The notes beneath the pieces were generated by a model. That model worked only from the letters and a program-made list of their open reading frames with translations, ran no database searches and was not told the DNA's origin. From Asaia bogorensis (lineage in GTDB: Bacteria; Pseudomonadota; Alphaproteobacteria; Acetobacterales; Acetobacteraceae), in NCBI GenBank assembly GCA_945873675.1, contig CAMCEP010000012.1, positions 1-22,557 on the forward strand: 22,557 nt of DNA, in the 5' to 3' direction. The position numbers were made by a program, and so were the translations under genes. This document shows, one piece after another, positions 7,958 through 15,223 of the stretch. Each line of letters opens with the position of its first letter. Positions within the stretch are counted from its first letter, which is position 1.

Positions 7958-9138
7958 CCCGGATAGATTTTGTTCGGATCGGCGATTTGATCCTTATTGG
8001 CCTGATAAATGACTGTGTAACGCGTGCCTCGCCCATAGGTGGAACGGGCAATGCGCCAAAGATTATTGCCCGGCTGCACTACAATGCGCTGCTGAGCAAA
8101 TGCCTCGGCGGGGAGCTCTTCGCGCTGGAAGGGCACCTCAGCGCGGGCCAATACCCGCCCATCGGCCGGCGAGATTTGATCCACCCGCAGGCGATGCCGG
8201 CCAATGCTGGGTTGGTTTTCCGGCTGAAGTGCCCAGCGGCCGAGCATATCCGCTACCGCTTCCCCGATATGCCGGTCATCCACATAAAGCCTGAGCCTGG
8301 TGCCGGGCGGCGCGCCGCCGGCGAAGCGCATGGATCCATCCTGGTCATATTCAACCGAATCAATGCCAAGCCGCGGCGGGCTGCGATCCGTTGCGGTGGG
8401 TTCAGGCACCTGTAAAAGCCGCGGGCCAGCGCCTTCAGGGCGGGAAGGGATCAGCACCGCCAAAGGTCCGCTGGGCGCGGGTGCAGTGCTGCTCGGCTCG
8501 GTGGCCGTGGCCGCCGCAGGCGCAGGCTGCGCCGTTGCCGCAGGCCGCTGGGCTTCGGCCATTTGCGCCGCAGTATCGGGCACCACCAGCACCACGGTAT
8601 CCGGGCCCGCCATTTCCTGATCACCCAGCCGCGCGCGCAGGCTGAGCTCCATGCTGCCGGGTGGTAGCGAATCGGCTGGCAAAATCACGAATTCCCCGCG
8701 CCGATCGGCCCTTGCCCGGCCCAATTCGCGGCCATTATCAGCGAGGAGAATCACCTCAGCCCCCGGCGCAGCGCGACCGGCGACTACGGCGCTGCCACGC
8801 GCGCCGACGCGCACCACATCAAATCGCGGGGGGATCATGGTGGCTTGGGCCGCGGCGGCATTGGTTTCGGTGCGGGCGGCCTCAGCGCTCGGGGCGACCA
8901 TACCTGGCGGCGCGGGGGCGGCGGGAATCGCCGGGCGCGCTGCCTGGCCCGCATTCCCGGCGTCGGCGGTGCCGGGCGCGGCTTCCGACGATGGGGCATT
9001 CGCACTGCCTGGGATGCCGGTCGACAAGGGCGAGAAAACGCCGCGCCAGCCAAGAAAGACCAGGATCGCCAGAATAAGCAGCAGGGCTGGGATAATAAGC
9101 TTCTTGGCTGAGGTTCCGCCCGCTTGTTGGTCGCTCAT
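7894..9138 (-). CDS. Membrane-anchored LysM peptidoglycan-binding protein
   Basis: A protein of 414 residues. One membrane segment near the N-terminus (LIIPALLLILAILVFLGW, about 15-32) anchors a periplasmic part. Then comes a long Ala/Pro linker, a first beta-sandwich-like segment (VVAGRAAPGAEVILLADNG), a second Ala/Pro linker, and a second similar segment (RFAGGAPPGTRLRLYVDD). A C-terminal LysM follows, with PGNNLWRIARSTYGRGTRY and the closing IYPGQVFALP typical of the fold. The family binds cell-wall glycan. The start at 9138 has GGGGGA nine bases ahead; the frame also opens 22 codons earlier without support. The low-complexity linkers make the middle poorly conserved. Confidence 0.85.
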   Translation of the reverse strand: MSDQQAGGTSAKKLIIPALLLILAILVFLGWRGVFSPLSTGIPGSANAPSSEAAPGTADAGNAGQAARPAIPAAPAPPGMVAPSAEAARTETNAAAAQATMIPPRFDVVRVGARGSAVVAGRAAPGAEVILLADNGRELGRARADRRGEFVILPADSLPPGSMELSLRARLGDQEMAGPDTVVLVVPDTAAQMAEAQRPAATAQPAPAAATATEPSSTAPAPSGPLAVLIPSRPEGAGPRLLQVPEPTATDRSPPRLGIDSVEYDQDGSMRFAGGAPPGTRLRLYVDDRHIGEAVADMLGRWALQPENQPSIGRHRLRVDQISPADGRVLARAEVPFQREELPAEAFAQQRIVVQPGNNLWRIARSTYGRGTRYTVIYQANKDQIADPNKIYPGQVFALPTAAQPAPAASSRSR

Positions 9139-9198
9139 GCTGCTGTCCCCCTGCTGCTGCATTGGCAGCATCAAGCCCTTGCCTAGGCATTGGATATT

Positions 9199-9248
9199 GG
9201 CCAAGTCTTGTAAGTGTCATGTCATTGGCCTGCAACAAGCACTTGGCC
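9199..9248. repeat. Imperfect 50-base inverted repeat in a divergent promoter region
   Basis: GGCCAAGT (9199-9206) is matched exactly by ACTTGGCC (9241-9248). Pairing continues inward through TTGT (9208-9211) and ACAA (9235-9238) with a small asymmetric bulge. TTGGCC occurs three times (9197, 9225, 9243). It sits between the LysM start (9138) and the cytochrome b561 start (9272), where it could be an operator or a leader hairpin. Confidence 0.5.
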
Positions 9249-9271
9249 TGGGCAGGCATCAGCGGGGAACA

Positions 9272-9946
9272 ATGAGCGCACCAACCACCCGAATCCGCAT
9301 CTGGGACCGACCCGTCAGGCTGTTCCATTGGGGGCTGATCCTGCTGGTCGCGCTTTCCTTCGCCAGCGGCAAAAGCGGCGCCTGGACGCTGCATTATGCC
9401 TCCGGCTACGCCATTCTGACTCTGGTGCTGTTCCGCATTCTTTGGGGGTTTTTAGGGTCGGAAAATGCACGCTTTCTGCATTTTCTGAAGTCACCGCTGG
9501 CGGCAGCCCGGCAATTGGGGCGCCTTGCAAAGCGGGATCGGGATACGGAAACCAGCCACAACCCGGCCGGCGGCTGGATGGTGGTGGTGCTTTTGGCGCT
9601 GCTGCTGACGCAGGCTTTCAGCGGGCTTTTCGCCAATCACGATCCCGGCTTCAGCTATTCCCAGCACGGGCCTTTGGCGCTGAAGGTGACCGAGGCGACC
9701 TCAGAATCGCTTTCCGCGCTGCATCTTGCCGTGCAGCGCTATCTGCTTTTCGCCATTGCGCTGCATGTGCTGGCGATCATGCTCTATAAGCTGGTGAAGG
9801 GGCATGAATTGGTGATGCCGATGCTGACTGGTGAGAAATTGCTGCCCGAAGGCGCCACGGCGCCGCGTTTGGCGTCCGGGCGCCTCGCACTCGGTCTGCT
9901 GGTTCTGGCCGGGGCAGCGGTATTTCTGTTCATCCGCTTTTTTTGA
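9272..9946 (+). CDS. Cytochrome b561-family di-haem membrane protein
   Basis: An inner-membrane b-type cytochrome of 224 residues that should pass electrons between the quinone pool and periplasmic acceptors. Helix 1 opens with the typical WDRPVRLFHW (H19). H41 begins helix 2 (HYASGYAILTLVLFRILWGFLG). A third helix is around 103-122. A fourth carries H151 and H165 (LHLAVQRYLLFAIALHVLAI), giving candidate ligands for two haems. A final helix (about 203-223) ends the protein. The start has GGGGA five bases upstream; the much longer open frame runs antisense through the LysM gene and was rejected. It converges on a cytochrome c' gene, a plausible partner though not co-transcribed. Confidence 0.88.
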   Translation: MSAPTTRIRIWDRPVRLFHWGLILLVALSFASGKSGAWTLHYASGYAILTLVLFRILWGFLGSENARFLHFLKSPLAAARQLGRLAKRDRDTETSHNPAGGWMVVVLLALLLTQAFSGLFANHDPGFSYSQHGPLALKVTEATSESLSALHLAVQRYLLFAIALHVLAIMLYKLVKGHELVMPMLTGEKLLPEGATAPRLASGRLALGLLVLAGAAVFLFIRFF

Positions 9947-9986
9947 GGCGCTCTGCCCCCAGCCAAGCCTTATCAGGCAAGCCCGC

Positions 9987-10429
9987 TTACCGGCCGCGGC
10001 GTTGATAGGGACGATGGCAAGCGTCGCAAGTCGCCCCGGTTTGCTGAAACGCGACACCAAAGGCAGCTTGGTCGCCTGAATTGGCCGCCGCTTGCAAGGC
10101 GCGAAGCCGGGTCACCATATTCGCATTGGCAGCTTCGAATCCAGCCCGTTCAGTCCAAATCGCCGGCAGGGCGCGTGTATCGCCAGAACCGCTACCCGCC
10201 GGGAAACGAGCGGGAAGCCCCTCAAAAAAGCTGAGCATTTCGGCAATGCCGGCGCCTGTCGATCGCGGGTCGCCACGCTGATCAACCACCGCCTTGATGC
10301 CTTCCATCTGGCGCGCAATACCTTTCAGGCCATCCCGGCGGGCAGCAATAACGTCCCCCCCTGAGCCCAGGCAGGCACAGCCAGCGCAAGCACCGTGGCG
10401 AGCGTAGCGGCGTATTTCCAAAGTTTCAT
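9987..10429 (-). pseudogene. Cytochrome c' / c556 family protein, frameshifted
   Basis: A periplasmic c-type cytochrome of the four-helix c'/c556 family, with C-terminal haem site TCDACHRPYQRR. The start at 10429 has GGGAG ahead and a clear signal peptide (MKLWKYAATLATVLALAVP, then AWAQ). That frame reaches a stop at 10325-10327 after 34 residues. The rest, from DVIAARRDGLKG to the haem motif, is in another frame. The switch falls in a run of seven G (coding strand; 10355-10361 on the plus strand). Eight G would give an intact protein of about 147 residues reading AQGGDVIAARR. As written, the exported haem protein cannot be made without slippage. A homopolymer sequencing error, a true mutation or phase variation are all possible. 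Confidence 0.8.
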
Positions 10430-10534
10430 CTTACTCTCCCGATGTTGTGTGAGGGGTCGAGCTTACTTCACAAGAAAGAACTTATCAGACAGCAAGGCAA
10501 CGACCCGCCATCTGCCAATCACTTCGCCTCCCGC

Positions 10535-10563
10535 TTGCGGGGTTTAGCCCCGCCCGCTATAGC
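10535..10563 (+). promoter_or_regulatory. Likely promoter of tRNA-Pro
   Basis: TTGCGG (10535-10540) and TATAGC (10558-10563) are separated by exactly 17 bases, ending 22 bases before the tRNA. A GC-rich discriminator follows (CGCC), as is usual for stable-RNA promoters. The spacer also holds a GCGGGG/CCCCGC inverted repeat (10537-10553). Confidence 0.5.
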
Positions 10564-10585
10564 CGCCTGACGTCACGGTCGGCCT

Positions 10586-10662
10586 CGGAGTGTAGCTCAG
10601 CCTGGTAGAGCACTGTGTTCGGGACGCAGGGGCCGGAGGTTCGAATCCTCTCACTCCGACCA
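10586..10662 (+). tRNA. tRNA-Pro (anticodon CGG)
   Basis: A complete 77-base cloverleaf with encoded CCA. The acceptor stem CGGAGTG pairs with CACTCCG, followed by discriminator A. The D arm contains AGCTCAGCCTGGTAGAGC. The anticodon stem CTGTG/CGCAG encloses TTCGGGA, giving anticodon CGG, which reads CCG proline codons. The T arm GGAGGTTCGAATCCTC is canonical. The first base is C and pairs with G, consistent with proline tRNAs. It ends five bases before the stop codon of the opposing DUF2842 gene. Confidence 0.95.
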
Positions 10663-10667
10663 TCGCT

Positions 10668-10853
10668 TCACCGCGCAGCCCAGATAATCAGGGCCTTGGC
10701 GGGCCAGACCCAGACAATGCCGGCCAGCGCGAAATAGACGAATTCCACCGTCCAATGCGTGCCAAGCACATGATCGGCAAGCATTATCACTGCCGCCACA
10801 TAGACCAGAAAGCCGAGGACACCGATGATTCCGGCGAGCATGGGTTTTGACAT
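10668..10853 (-). CDS. Small two-helix membrane protein, DUF2842-like
   Basis: A protein of 61 residues made of two hydrophobic helices: AGIIGVLGFLVYVAAVIMLA (about 7-26) and VEFVYFALAGIVWVWPAKAL (about 36-55). The W-P near the end of helix 2 and the overall size match DUF2842, a family seen mainly in alphaproteobacteria with no known role. The ribosome site is weak. It converges on the tRNA gene and is divergent from apt. Confidence 0.6.
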   Translation of the reverse strand: MSKPMLAGIIGVLGFLVYVAAVIMLADHVLGTHWTVEFVYFALAGIVWVWPAKALIIWAAR

Positions 10854-10904
10854 GGACCGTAATTAGGGTCGGGCGAGAAATTTTGCCACTAGTGTCAACT
10901 TGAC

Positions 10905-10934
10905 TGGACATTCAAAGTGTCACGTAGTTATGAT
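10905..10934 (+). promoter_or_regulatory. Possible apt promoter
   Basis: TGGACA (10905-10910) and TATGAT (10929-10934) are 18 bases apart, a fair sigma-70 pair. A better -35 hexamer, TTGACT at 10900, is too far (23 bases) from this -10. The predicted leader before the apt start would be about 80 bases and contains a short CCGC/GCGG hairpin (10964-10975). Confidence 0.35.
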
Positions 10935-11019
10935 ACCTCAGGAAGGGCTCGGCCACGCTTCTCCCGCCAAGGCGGCAGGGGGCTGGTCGGTGCAGCAGAA
11001 GCAAAGACAGCGAAGAAAC

Positions 11020-11556
11020 GTGACAGATACAAACGACCAAGTTGATCTCAAGGCGCATATCCGCGGCGTCCCGGATTTTCCGAAGCCGGGCATTCTTTTC
11101 TATGACATTTCAACGCTGCTTCGGCACGGCCCGGCTTGGCGCATTGCCATGGCCCGTATGGCGCGGGCGATCAGCCCCTATAAGCCCGATCTTCTGGCCG
11201 GCGTTGAAAGCCGCGGGTTTCTGGTGGCCGCGCCGCTCGCGCTGGAATTGGGGGTTGGCTTCATCATGCTGCGCAAGCGCGGCAAGTTGCCCGGTGAGCG
11301 CATTGGCCTTGATTACGCTCTGGAATACGGCACGGACCGGATTGAAATGCAGGCCGATGCCATCAGCCCCGGCCAGCGAGTCGTGATCCTGGATGACCTG
11401 TTGGCAACCGGCGGGACCATGGCGGCGGGCATTGGTCTGCTGCGCCAGGCGGGCGCTGTTGTGCCGGCCGCCGCCGCGCTGATTGAACTTTCATTTCTTG
11501 ACGGGAGGAGGAAGCTCGATGTCCCATTCGAAGCGCTCGTCTCCTACAGCGAGTAA
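11020..11556 (+). CDS. apt: Adenine phosphoribosyltransferase
   Basis: Purine salvage enzyme that makes AMP from adenine and PRPP in the cytoplasm. The chosen start gives 178 residues, the normal size. The family N-terminus is clear (IRGVPDFPKPGILFYDISTLL). Further in are ESRGFLVAAPLALELGVGF and the PRPP-binding motif VVILDDLLATGGT. The GTG at 11020 fits family length; a longer frame from 10900 adds 40 unrelated residues that would include the predicted promoter. Ribosome binding there is weak (GAAGAAA). The last 38 bases overlap the start of the LOV kinase gene. Confidence 0.9.
   Translation: MTDTNDQVDLKAHIRGVPDFPKPGILFYDISTLLRHGPAWRIAMARMARAISPYKPDLLAGVESRGFLVAAPLALELGVGFIMLRKRGKLPGERIGLDYALEYGTDRIEMQADAISPGQRVVILDDLLATGGTMAAGIGLLRQAGAVVPAAAALIELSFLDGRRKLDVPFEALVSYSE
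11503..11511 (+). promoter_or_regulatory. Strong ribosome binding site deciding the LOV kinase start
   Basis: GGGAGGAGG lies inside the apt coding sequence, seven bases before the ATG at 11519. It is the best Shine-Dalgarno match of any plus-strand gene here and argues against the in-frame start at 11483. It implies that the kinase is translated from the apt message. Confidence 0.7.
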
Positions 11557-13519
11557 CGCCACGGCGAATCTTCCGACGCCCTTGCAGGGCGTGCTGAGCG
11601 CTGCCGTGCTTGCGACTCCAACGGGCATCGTGATCTGCGATCCAAACCTGCCTGATTGCCCGATCATCTATGCCAATCCAGCATTCTACCGCATTACCGG
11701 TTATGCGGAAGAAGAAGTCATCGGGCATAATTGCCGTTTCCTGCAGGGTCCGGGCACCAATCCGCGCCACATCAAGGCACTGCGTGAGGCTATTGAAAAC
11801 GGCAAGGCGATTGACGTGGAGATCGTCAATCACCGCAAGGATGGATCGCGCTTTGTCAATGAACTGCATCTGTCGCCGATTTTCGGCGATGATGGCGAAG
11901 TGCGTTATATTTTCGGCATCCAACATGATGTCTCCGCACGCGAGCAATTCGCCCGTGATGCGGAACGTGCCCGCCGCGCGGCTGAGCGCGCCAATGCGGA
12001 GAAAAGCGATTTCCTGGCCTTCATGAGCCATGAAATCCGCACGCCCATGAATGGCGTGATGGGGACAATTTCGCTGCTGCTGGATACAACGCTTGATGCC
12101 GAACAGCACGCCTATGCGGAAACCGCGCGGCGCTGCGGTGAATTGCTGCTGGCGACCGTGAATGAAATGCTCGATCTGTCGCGCATTGAAGCAGGGCATC
12201 TGGCGATTGAGGAAGAAGCCTTCGATTTGGCCGCACCGGTAGCCGAAGTGCTTGATCTGCTGGCGCCCGCTGTGGCGGAAAAAGGCATCCGGCTATCGGC
12301 CAGCATTGATCCACTTTTGCCTGCGCGCGTGATTGGCGATGCGCGGCGCCTGCGTCAGGTGTTGCTGAACCTTGCCGATAATGCTGTGAAATTCACCGCT
12401 GTCGGTGGTGTAGGCATTCGTGTGGAACGTGCCGAGGCGAATGGCCAGGTGCGTTTCGCGGTGGCCGATACCGGCATTGGCATGCCGCCTGAAGTGCAGG
12501 CGCGGCTTTTTGGGCGCTTCGCCCAAGGCGGGCCGGAAACGGCGCGGCGCTATGGTGGGTCTGGCCTAGGCCTGATGATCTGCAAACGGCTGGTGGGGCT
12601 GATGGGCGGGCGGATTGTGCTGGCTTCCACGCCCGGCAAGGGATCAACCTTTTCTTTTGAGATTCCGCTGCGCCCCATTGCGGAATCGGGGCGCCCGCCA
12701 AGCACACTGTTGCCCAGACCGGCACTCGCGAAGCCCCTGCCTGGCGCACGCGGGCGCATCCTGATTGCGGAAGACGGCGAAGCCAATCAACTTGTCGCTG
12801 CAGCCATTCTGCGCAAGGCCGGCTATGCGGTGGATTTGGCGCGCGATGGGGAAGAAGCGCTGGGTGCGGCGCGCACCGCTGCTTATGATCTGGTGCTGAT
12901 GGATGTGCGCATGCCGCGCATGGATGGCCTGGCGGCGACGGCTGCAATTCGCGGCTTGGAAGGCCCGGCCGGGCGCGTGCCGATCATTGCCATGACAGCA
13001 GCTGCCATGCCCAATGAGGTGGCGCGCTGCCTTGAAGTCGGCATGGACGGGCATGTGGCAAAGCCCATGGATTTGACGGCGCTATTGGCGGCGGTTTCGG
13101 ACATATTGGAAAATCGGCCGCGGCGTTCTCGTGCGGCGGTGGAGGAACCAAACCCGGCTGGTCCAACACTGATTGACCATACCACGCTGCAGGAATTGCG
13201 TGCTGCTGTAGGGCCGGGGCGCCTGCCGCGCTTGATTGGTGTTTTTGCTGATGAAACCCGCGCGCGTGTGGCGCGCCTGACTTCGACCGATGATGTTTCA
13301 TTGATCGAGGAGGAAGCACATGGGTTGAAATCAGCAGCAGGTACTTTCGGCGCCGCCGCTTTGCGTTCCATCGCCGCCTCCTTGGAAGAAGCCTGCGTGG
13401 CCCGCGATATGGCTAAGATCAGCGAATTGCGGAATGGCTTGCCCAATCTGGTCGAAAAAAGCCTGGCGGCCTTTCCGTTGACGCTAGGCGGCGCTGTGAA
13501 TGCTGGCGGGAACGACTGA
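11519..13519 (+). CDS. LOV-domain blue-light hybrid histidine kinase with receiver and Hpt domains
   Basis: A soluble sensor of 666 residues. Residues about 22-140 form a LOV domain with photoactive C72 in GHNCRFLQGPGTN, flavin-contacting N104 and N114, and Q135 in FGIQHDVS. The C-N-N spacing (32, 42) equals that of Bacillus YtvA. A short coiled linker leads to HisKA with phospho-acceptor H171 (FMSHEIRTPMNGVMG). The ATPase domain follows (N box NLADNAVKF, DTGIGMP, GSGLGL), then a receiver with phospho-acceptor D462 (LMDVRMPRMDG) and an Hpt domain with H601 (EEAHGLKSAAGTFG). Blue light should start a His-Asp-His relay. No separate response regulator is nearby, so the output is unknown. The start overlaps apt by 38 bases. 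Confidence 0.93.
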   Translation: MSHSKRSSPTASNATANLPTPLQGVLSAAVLATPTGIVICDPNLPDCPIIYANPAFYRITGYAEEEVIGHNCRFLQGPGTNPRHIKALREAIENGKAIDVEIVNHRKDGSRFVNELHLSPIFGDDGEVRYIFGIQHDVSAREQFARDAERARRAAERANAEKSDFLAFMSHEIRTPMNGVMGTISLLLDTTLDAEQHAYAETARRCGELLLATVNEMLDLSRIEAGHLAIEEEAFDLAAPVAEVLDLLAPAVAEKGIRLSASIDPLLPARVIGDARRLRQVLLNLADNAVKFTAVGGVGIRVERAEANGQVRFAVADTGIGMPPEVQARLFGRFAQGGPETARRYGGSGLGLMICKRLVGLMGGRIVLASTPGKGSTFSFEIPLRPIAESGRPPSTLLPRPALAKPLPGARGRILIAEDGEANQLVAAAILRKAGYAVDLARDGEEALGAARTAAYDLVLMDVRMPRMDGLAATAAIRGLEGPAGRVPIIAMTAAAMPNEVARCLEVGMDGHVAKPMDLTALLAAVSDILENRPRRSRAAVEEPNPAGPTLIDHTTLQELRAAVGPGRLPRLIGVFADETRARVARLTSTDDVSLIEEEAHGLKSAAGTFGAAALRSIAASLEEACVARDMAKISELRNGLPNLVEKSLAAFPLTLGGAVNAGGND

Positions 13520-13527
13520 TCCCGCCA
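13504..13527 (+). terminator. Hairpin over the LOV kinase stop codon
   Basis: TGGCGGGA (13504-13511) pairs perfectly with TCCCGCCA (13520-13527) around an 8-base loop that holds the TGA stop. The GC-rich 8-bp stem lies between convergent genes, but no T run follows, so termination is inferred from position. Confidence 0.4.
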
Positions 13528-13560
13528 ACACATTATGCCATGACGCTGGCTAGAACCCGT

Positions 13561-14256
13561 TCAGTCTTTTTCTTGCGGCCAGAGCAGGCGCGAAACAACA
13601 CCCGCCAGCACCGCGCCTATAATCGGCGCCAACCAGAAAAGCCACAATTGCTCCAACGCCCAACCGCCCAGAATGAAGGCTGGTCCAGTACTGCGCGCAG
13701 GATTGACCGAGGTATTGGTCACAGGAATGCTGATCAGGTGGATCAGGGTCAGCCCAAGCCCAATGGCAATCGGGGCAAAGCCAGCGGCCGCCTTGCGATG
13801 CGTGGCGCCCAGGATGATGATTAGGAAAAAGAAGGTCATCACCACTTCGCAGACAAAAGCCGACATCAGCGCATATTTGCCCGGGGAATGCGCGCCATAC
13901 CCATTGGCCGCGAAGCCACCATTCAGGGGAGAACCGCCATTGCCTGTGGCGATCACGTAAATGATCGCCGCCCCCAGGATAGCCCCGATCACCTGGGCGA
14001 TGATGTAGGGCACTGCGTCAGCCGCCTTGAAGCGCCCACCCGCCACCAGGCCCAAGGTCACCGCTGGGTTGAAATGTCCGCCCGAAACATGCCCAACCGC
14101 ATAGGCCATGGTCAGTACGGTGAGGCCAAAGGCGAAGGAAACGCCAAGAATGCCAATGCCCACTTGGGGGAACATGGCCGTCAAAACCGCGGAACCGCAG
14201 CCGCCCAGCACAAGCCAAAGAGTGCCGAAAAGCTCGGCAGATAAACGCGCCATCAT
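13561..14256 (-). CDS. aqpZ: Aquaporin Z water channel
   Basis: An inner-membrane water channel of 231 residues, matching E. coli AqpZ in length and residue numbering. There are six helices and two half-helices with NPA motifs at 63-65 (GHFNPAVTLG) and 185-187 (SVNPARSTGPA). The narrow selectivity filter is that of water-specific AqpZ: F43, H173, T182 and R188, in LIHLISIPVTNTSVNPARS. GGAGG stands eight bases before the ATG at 14256; the in-frame ATG at 14286 would place this site inside the gene and was rejected. It converges on the LOV kinase gene. An AT-rich palindrome lies about 65 bases upstream. Confidence 0.95.
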   Translation of the reverse strand: MMARLSAELFGTLWLVLGGCGSAVLTAMFPQVGIGILGVSFAFGLTVLTMAYAVGHVSGGHFNPAVTLGLVAGGRFKAADAVPYIIAQVIGAILGAAIIYVIATGNGGSPLNGGFAANGYGAHSPGKYALMSAFVCEVVMTFFFLIIILGATHRKAAAGFAPIAIGLGLTLIHLISIPVTNTSVNPARSTGPAFILGGWALEQLWLFWLAPIIGAVLAGVVSRLLWPQEKD

Positions 14257-14318
14257 CAACCATTCCTCCAAACGTTTATTTTTCAACCCCGAACCGCGCA
14301 GGCCACAGAGCGAATTAC

Positions 14319-14335
14319 TTATTAATTGTTAATAA
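14319..14335. promoter_or_regulatory. AT-rich palindrome upstream of aqpZ
   Basis: TTATTAA and TTAATAA flank TTG to form a perfect 7+7 palindrome, within a 45-base AT-rich island (about 14311-14352) that stands out in GC-rich surroundings. On the minus strand TTTACT, 17 bases and TAATAA could serve as promoter elements for aqpZ. A regulator site or an intrinsically bent promoter is inferred; no known operator consensus was matched. No gene was seen in the rest of 14257-14477. Confidence 0.4.
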
Positions 14336-14477
14336 TTATTCAGTAAATAAGCAGTGCTTCCCGCCACGCCAATGCGCCCTGACAGCTGCTCGGCCGCGCA
14401 TACGCCCAATATGCCAAGCGCAGCGCGGTGCGCCGAGTGTACCGAATTATCCCTCTCGGCTCTGGCTTGTTCTGCTC

Positions 14478-15173
14478 TCAGGCGATCTCGCGGATCAGCT
14501 TGCGCTTCACCGCCTGGCCGAAACTGTTGAAATCCTCGGCCACAATGTAAAAGGCCCCAGGGCCACCAATCACGCGATCGCGGAAATAGAGATCAAGATT
14601 GGCCGGCGGTGGGCGGCCGAAGGTCGGGCGGTCATTTACAATCGGCAAGCCATTAATGACGATACCTTCCGCCACAGCCTCATCACGCATCACTTCCACC
14701 GGCGGGCCGCTATTGTTCAGCCCATCGCCAGAGATATCAATCACCCGCCGGGTCGCCTCAAAAGGGCAGGCGGCTAATTCGCGCCGCGCATGGATGATGG
14801 CGCCGGAAATGGATGTCCAGGAAAGTGAGGCGCGCGGCGCCCTGGCCAGTTCTTCAGCCCATTTCCGCGCATCGGCTTCAGATGCAATGCGCGTCCAGGG
14901 CAAGACAGTGCGTTGATATTCAATGCCTGCCCATTCGACATAAACCAAGCCAATGGCGCCAATCATGCCGCCGCGAATGGCTGCCAGTACAGCCGGATCG
15001 GTCACCGCATCGCGATAGCCTTCGCGCTGCAGCTTCGCCTCATCCTCATCAATCGAGCGCGATACATCAACGGCCAGCACCAGCGCGACATCCACGGGTT
15101 CTTCCGCGCGGGCCCTGGTAGTGGCGGCGAGAACGGCGCCGCCAGAGGCGGCCAAAAGCGTGCGACGATACAT
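14478..15173 (-). CDS. Exported DUF1194 (von Willebrand A-like) protein
   Basis: A protein of 231 residues with a signal peptide (YRRTLLAASGGAVLAATTRARA, cleaved near residue 23; the RR could be Tat-like). One VWA-like domain follows, with metal-site motif DVSRS at 36-40, a later Ser/Thr-containing loop (LSWTSISGAI) and DISGDGLNN. This layout is that of DUF1194, an uncharacterised alphaproteobacterial family; binding of a divalent metal and a partner protein is likely. AAGGGG lies about ten bases before the ATG. It is 50 bases downstream of the aminotransferase gene on the same strand, with no obvious link in function. Confidence 0.85.
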   Translation of the reverse strand: MYRRTLLAASGGAVLAATTRARAEEPVDVALVLAVDVSRSIDEDEAKLQREGYRDAVTDPAVLAAIRGGMIGAIGLVYVEWAGIEYQRTVLPWTRIASEADARKWAEELARAPRASLSWTSISGAIIHARRELAACPFEATRRVIDISGDGLNNSGPPVEVMRDEAVAEGIVINGLPIVNDRPTFGRPPPANLDLYFRDRVIGGPGAFYIVAEDFNSFGQAVKRKLIREIA

Positions 15174-15223
15174 GGCGCGCCCCTTTTGCTGAGCGCCTTG
15201 ATGCTGCCGAAACCAGGCGTAAA

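Noticed and set aside
10537..10553. GCGGGG/CCCCGC hairpin as a terminator
   Set aside because: No T run on either strand, and it falls within the spacer of a better-supported tRNA promoter.
11363..12199. Minus-strand open frame of 278 codons
   Set aside because: Antisense to apt and the LOV and HisKA parts of the kinase, which are unmistakable.
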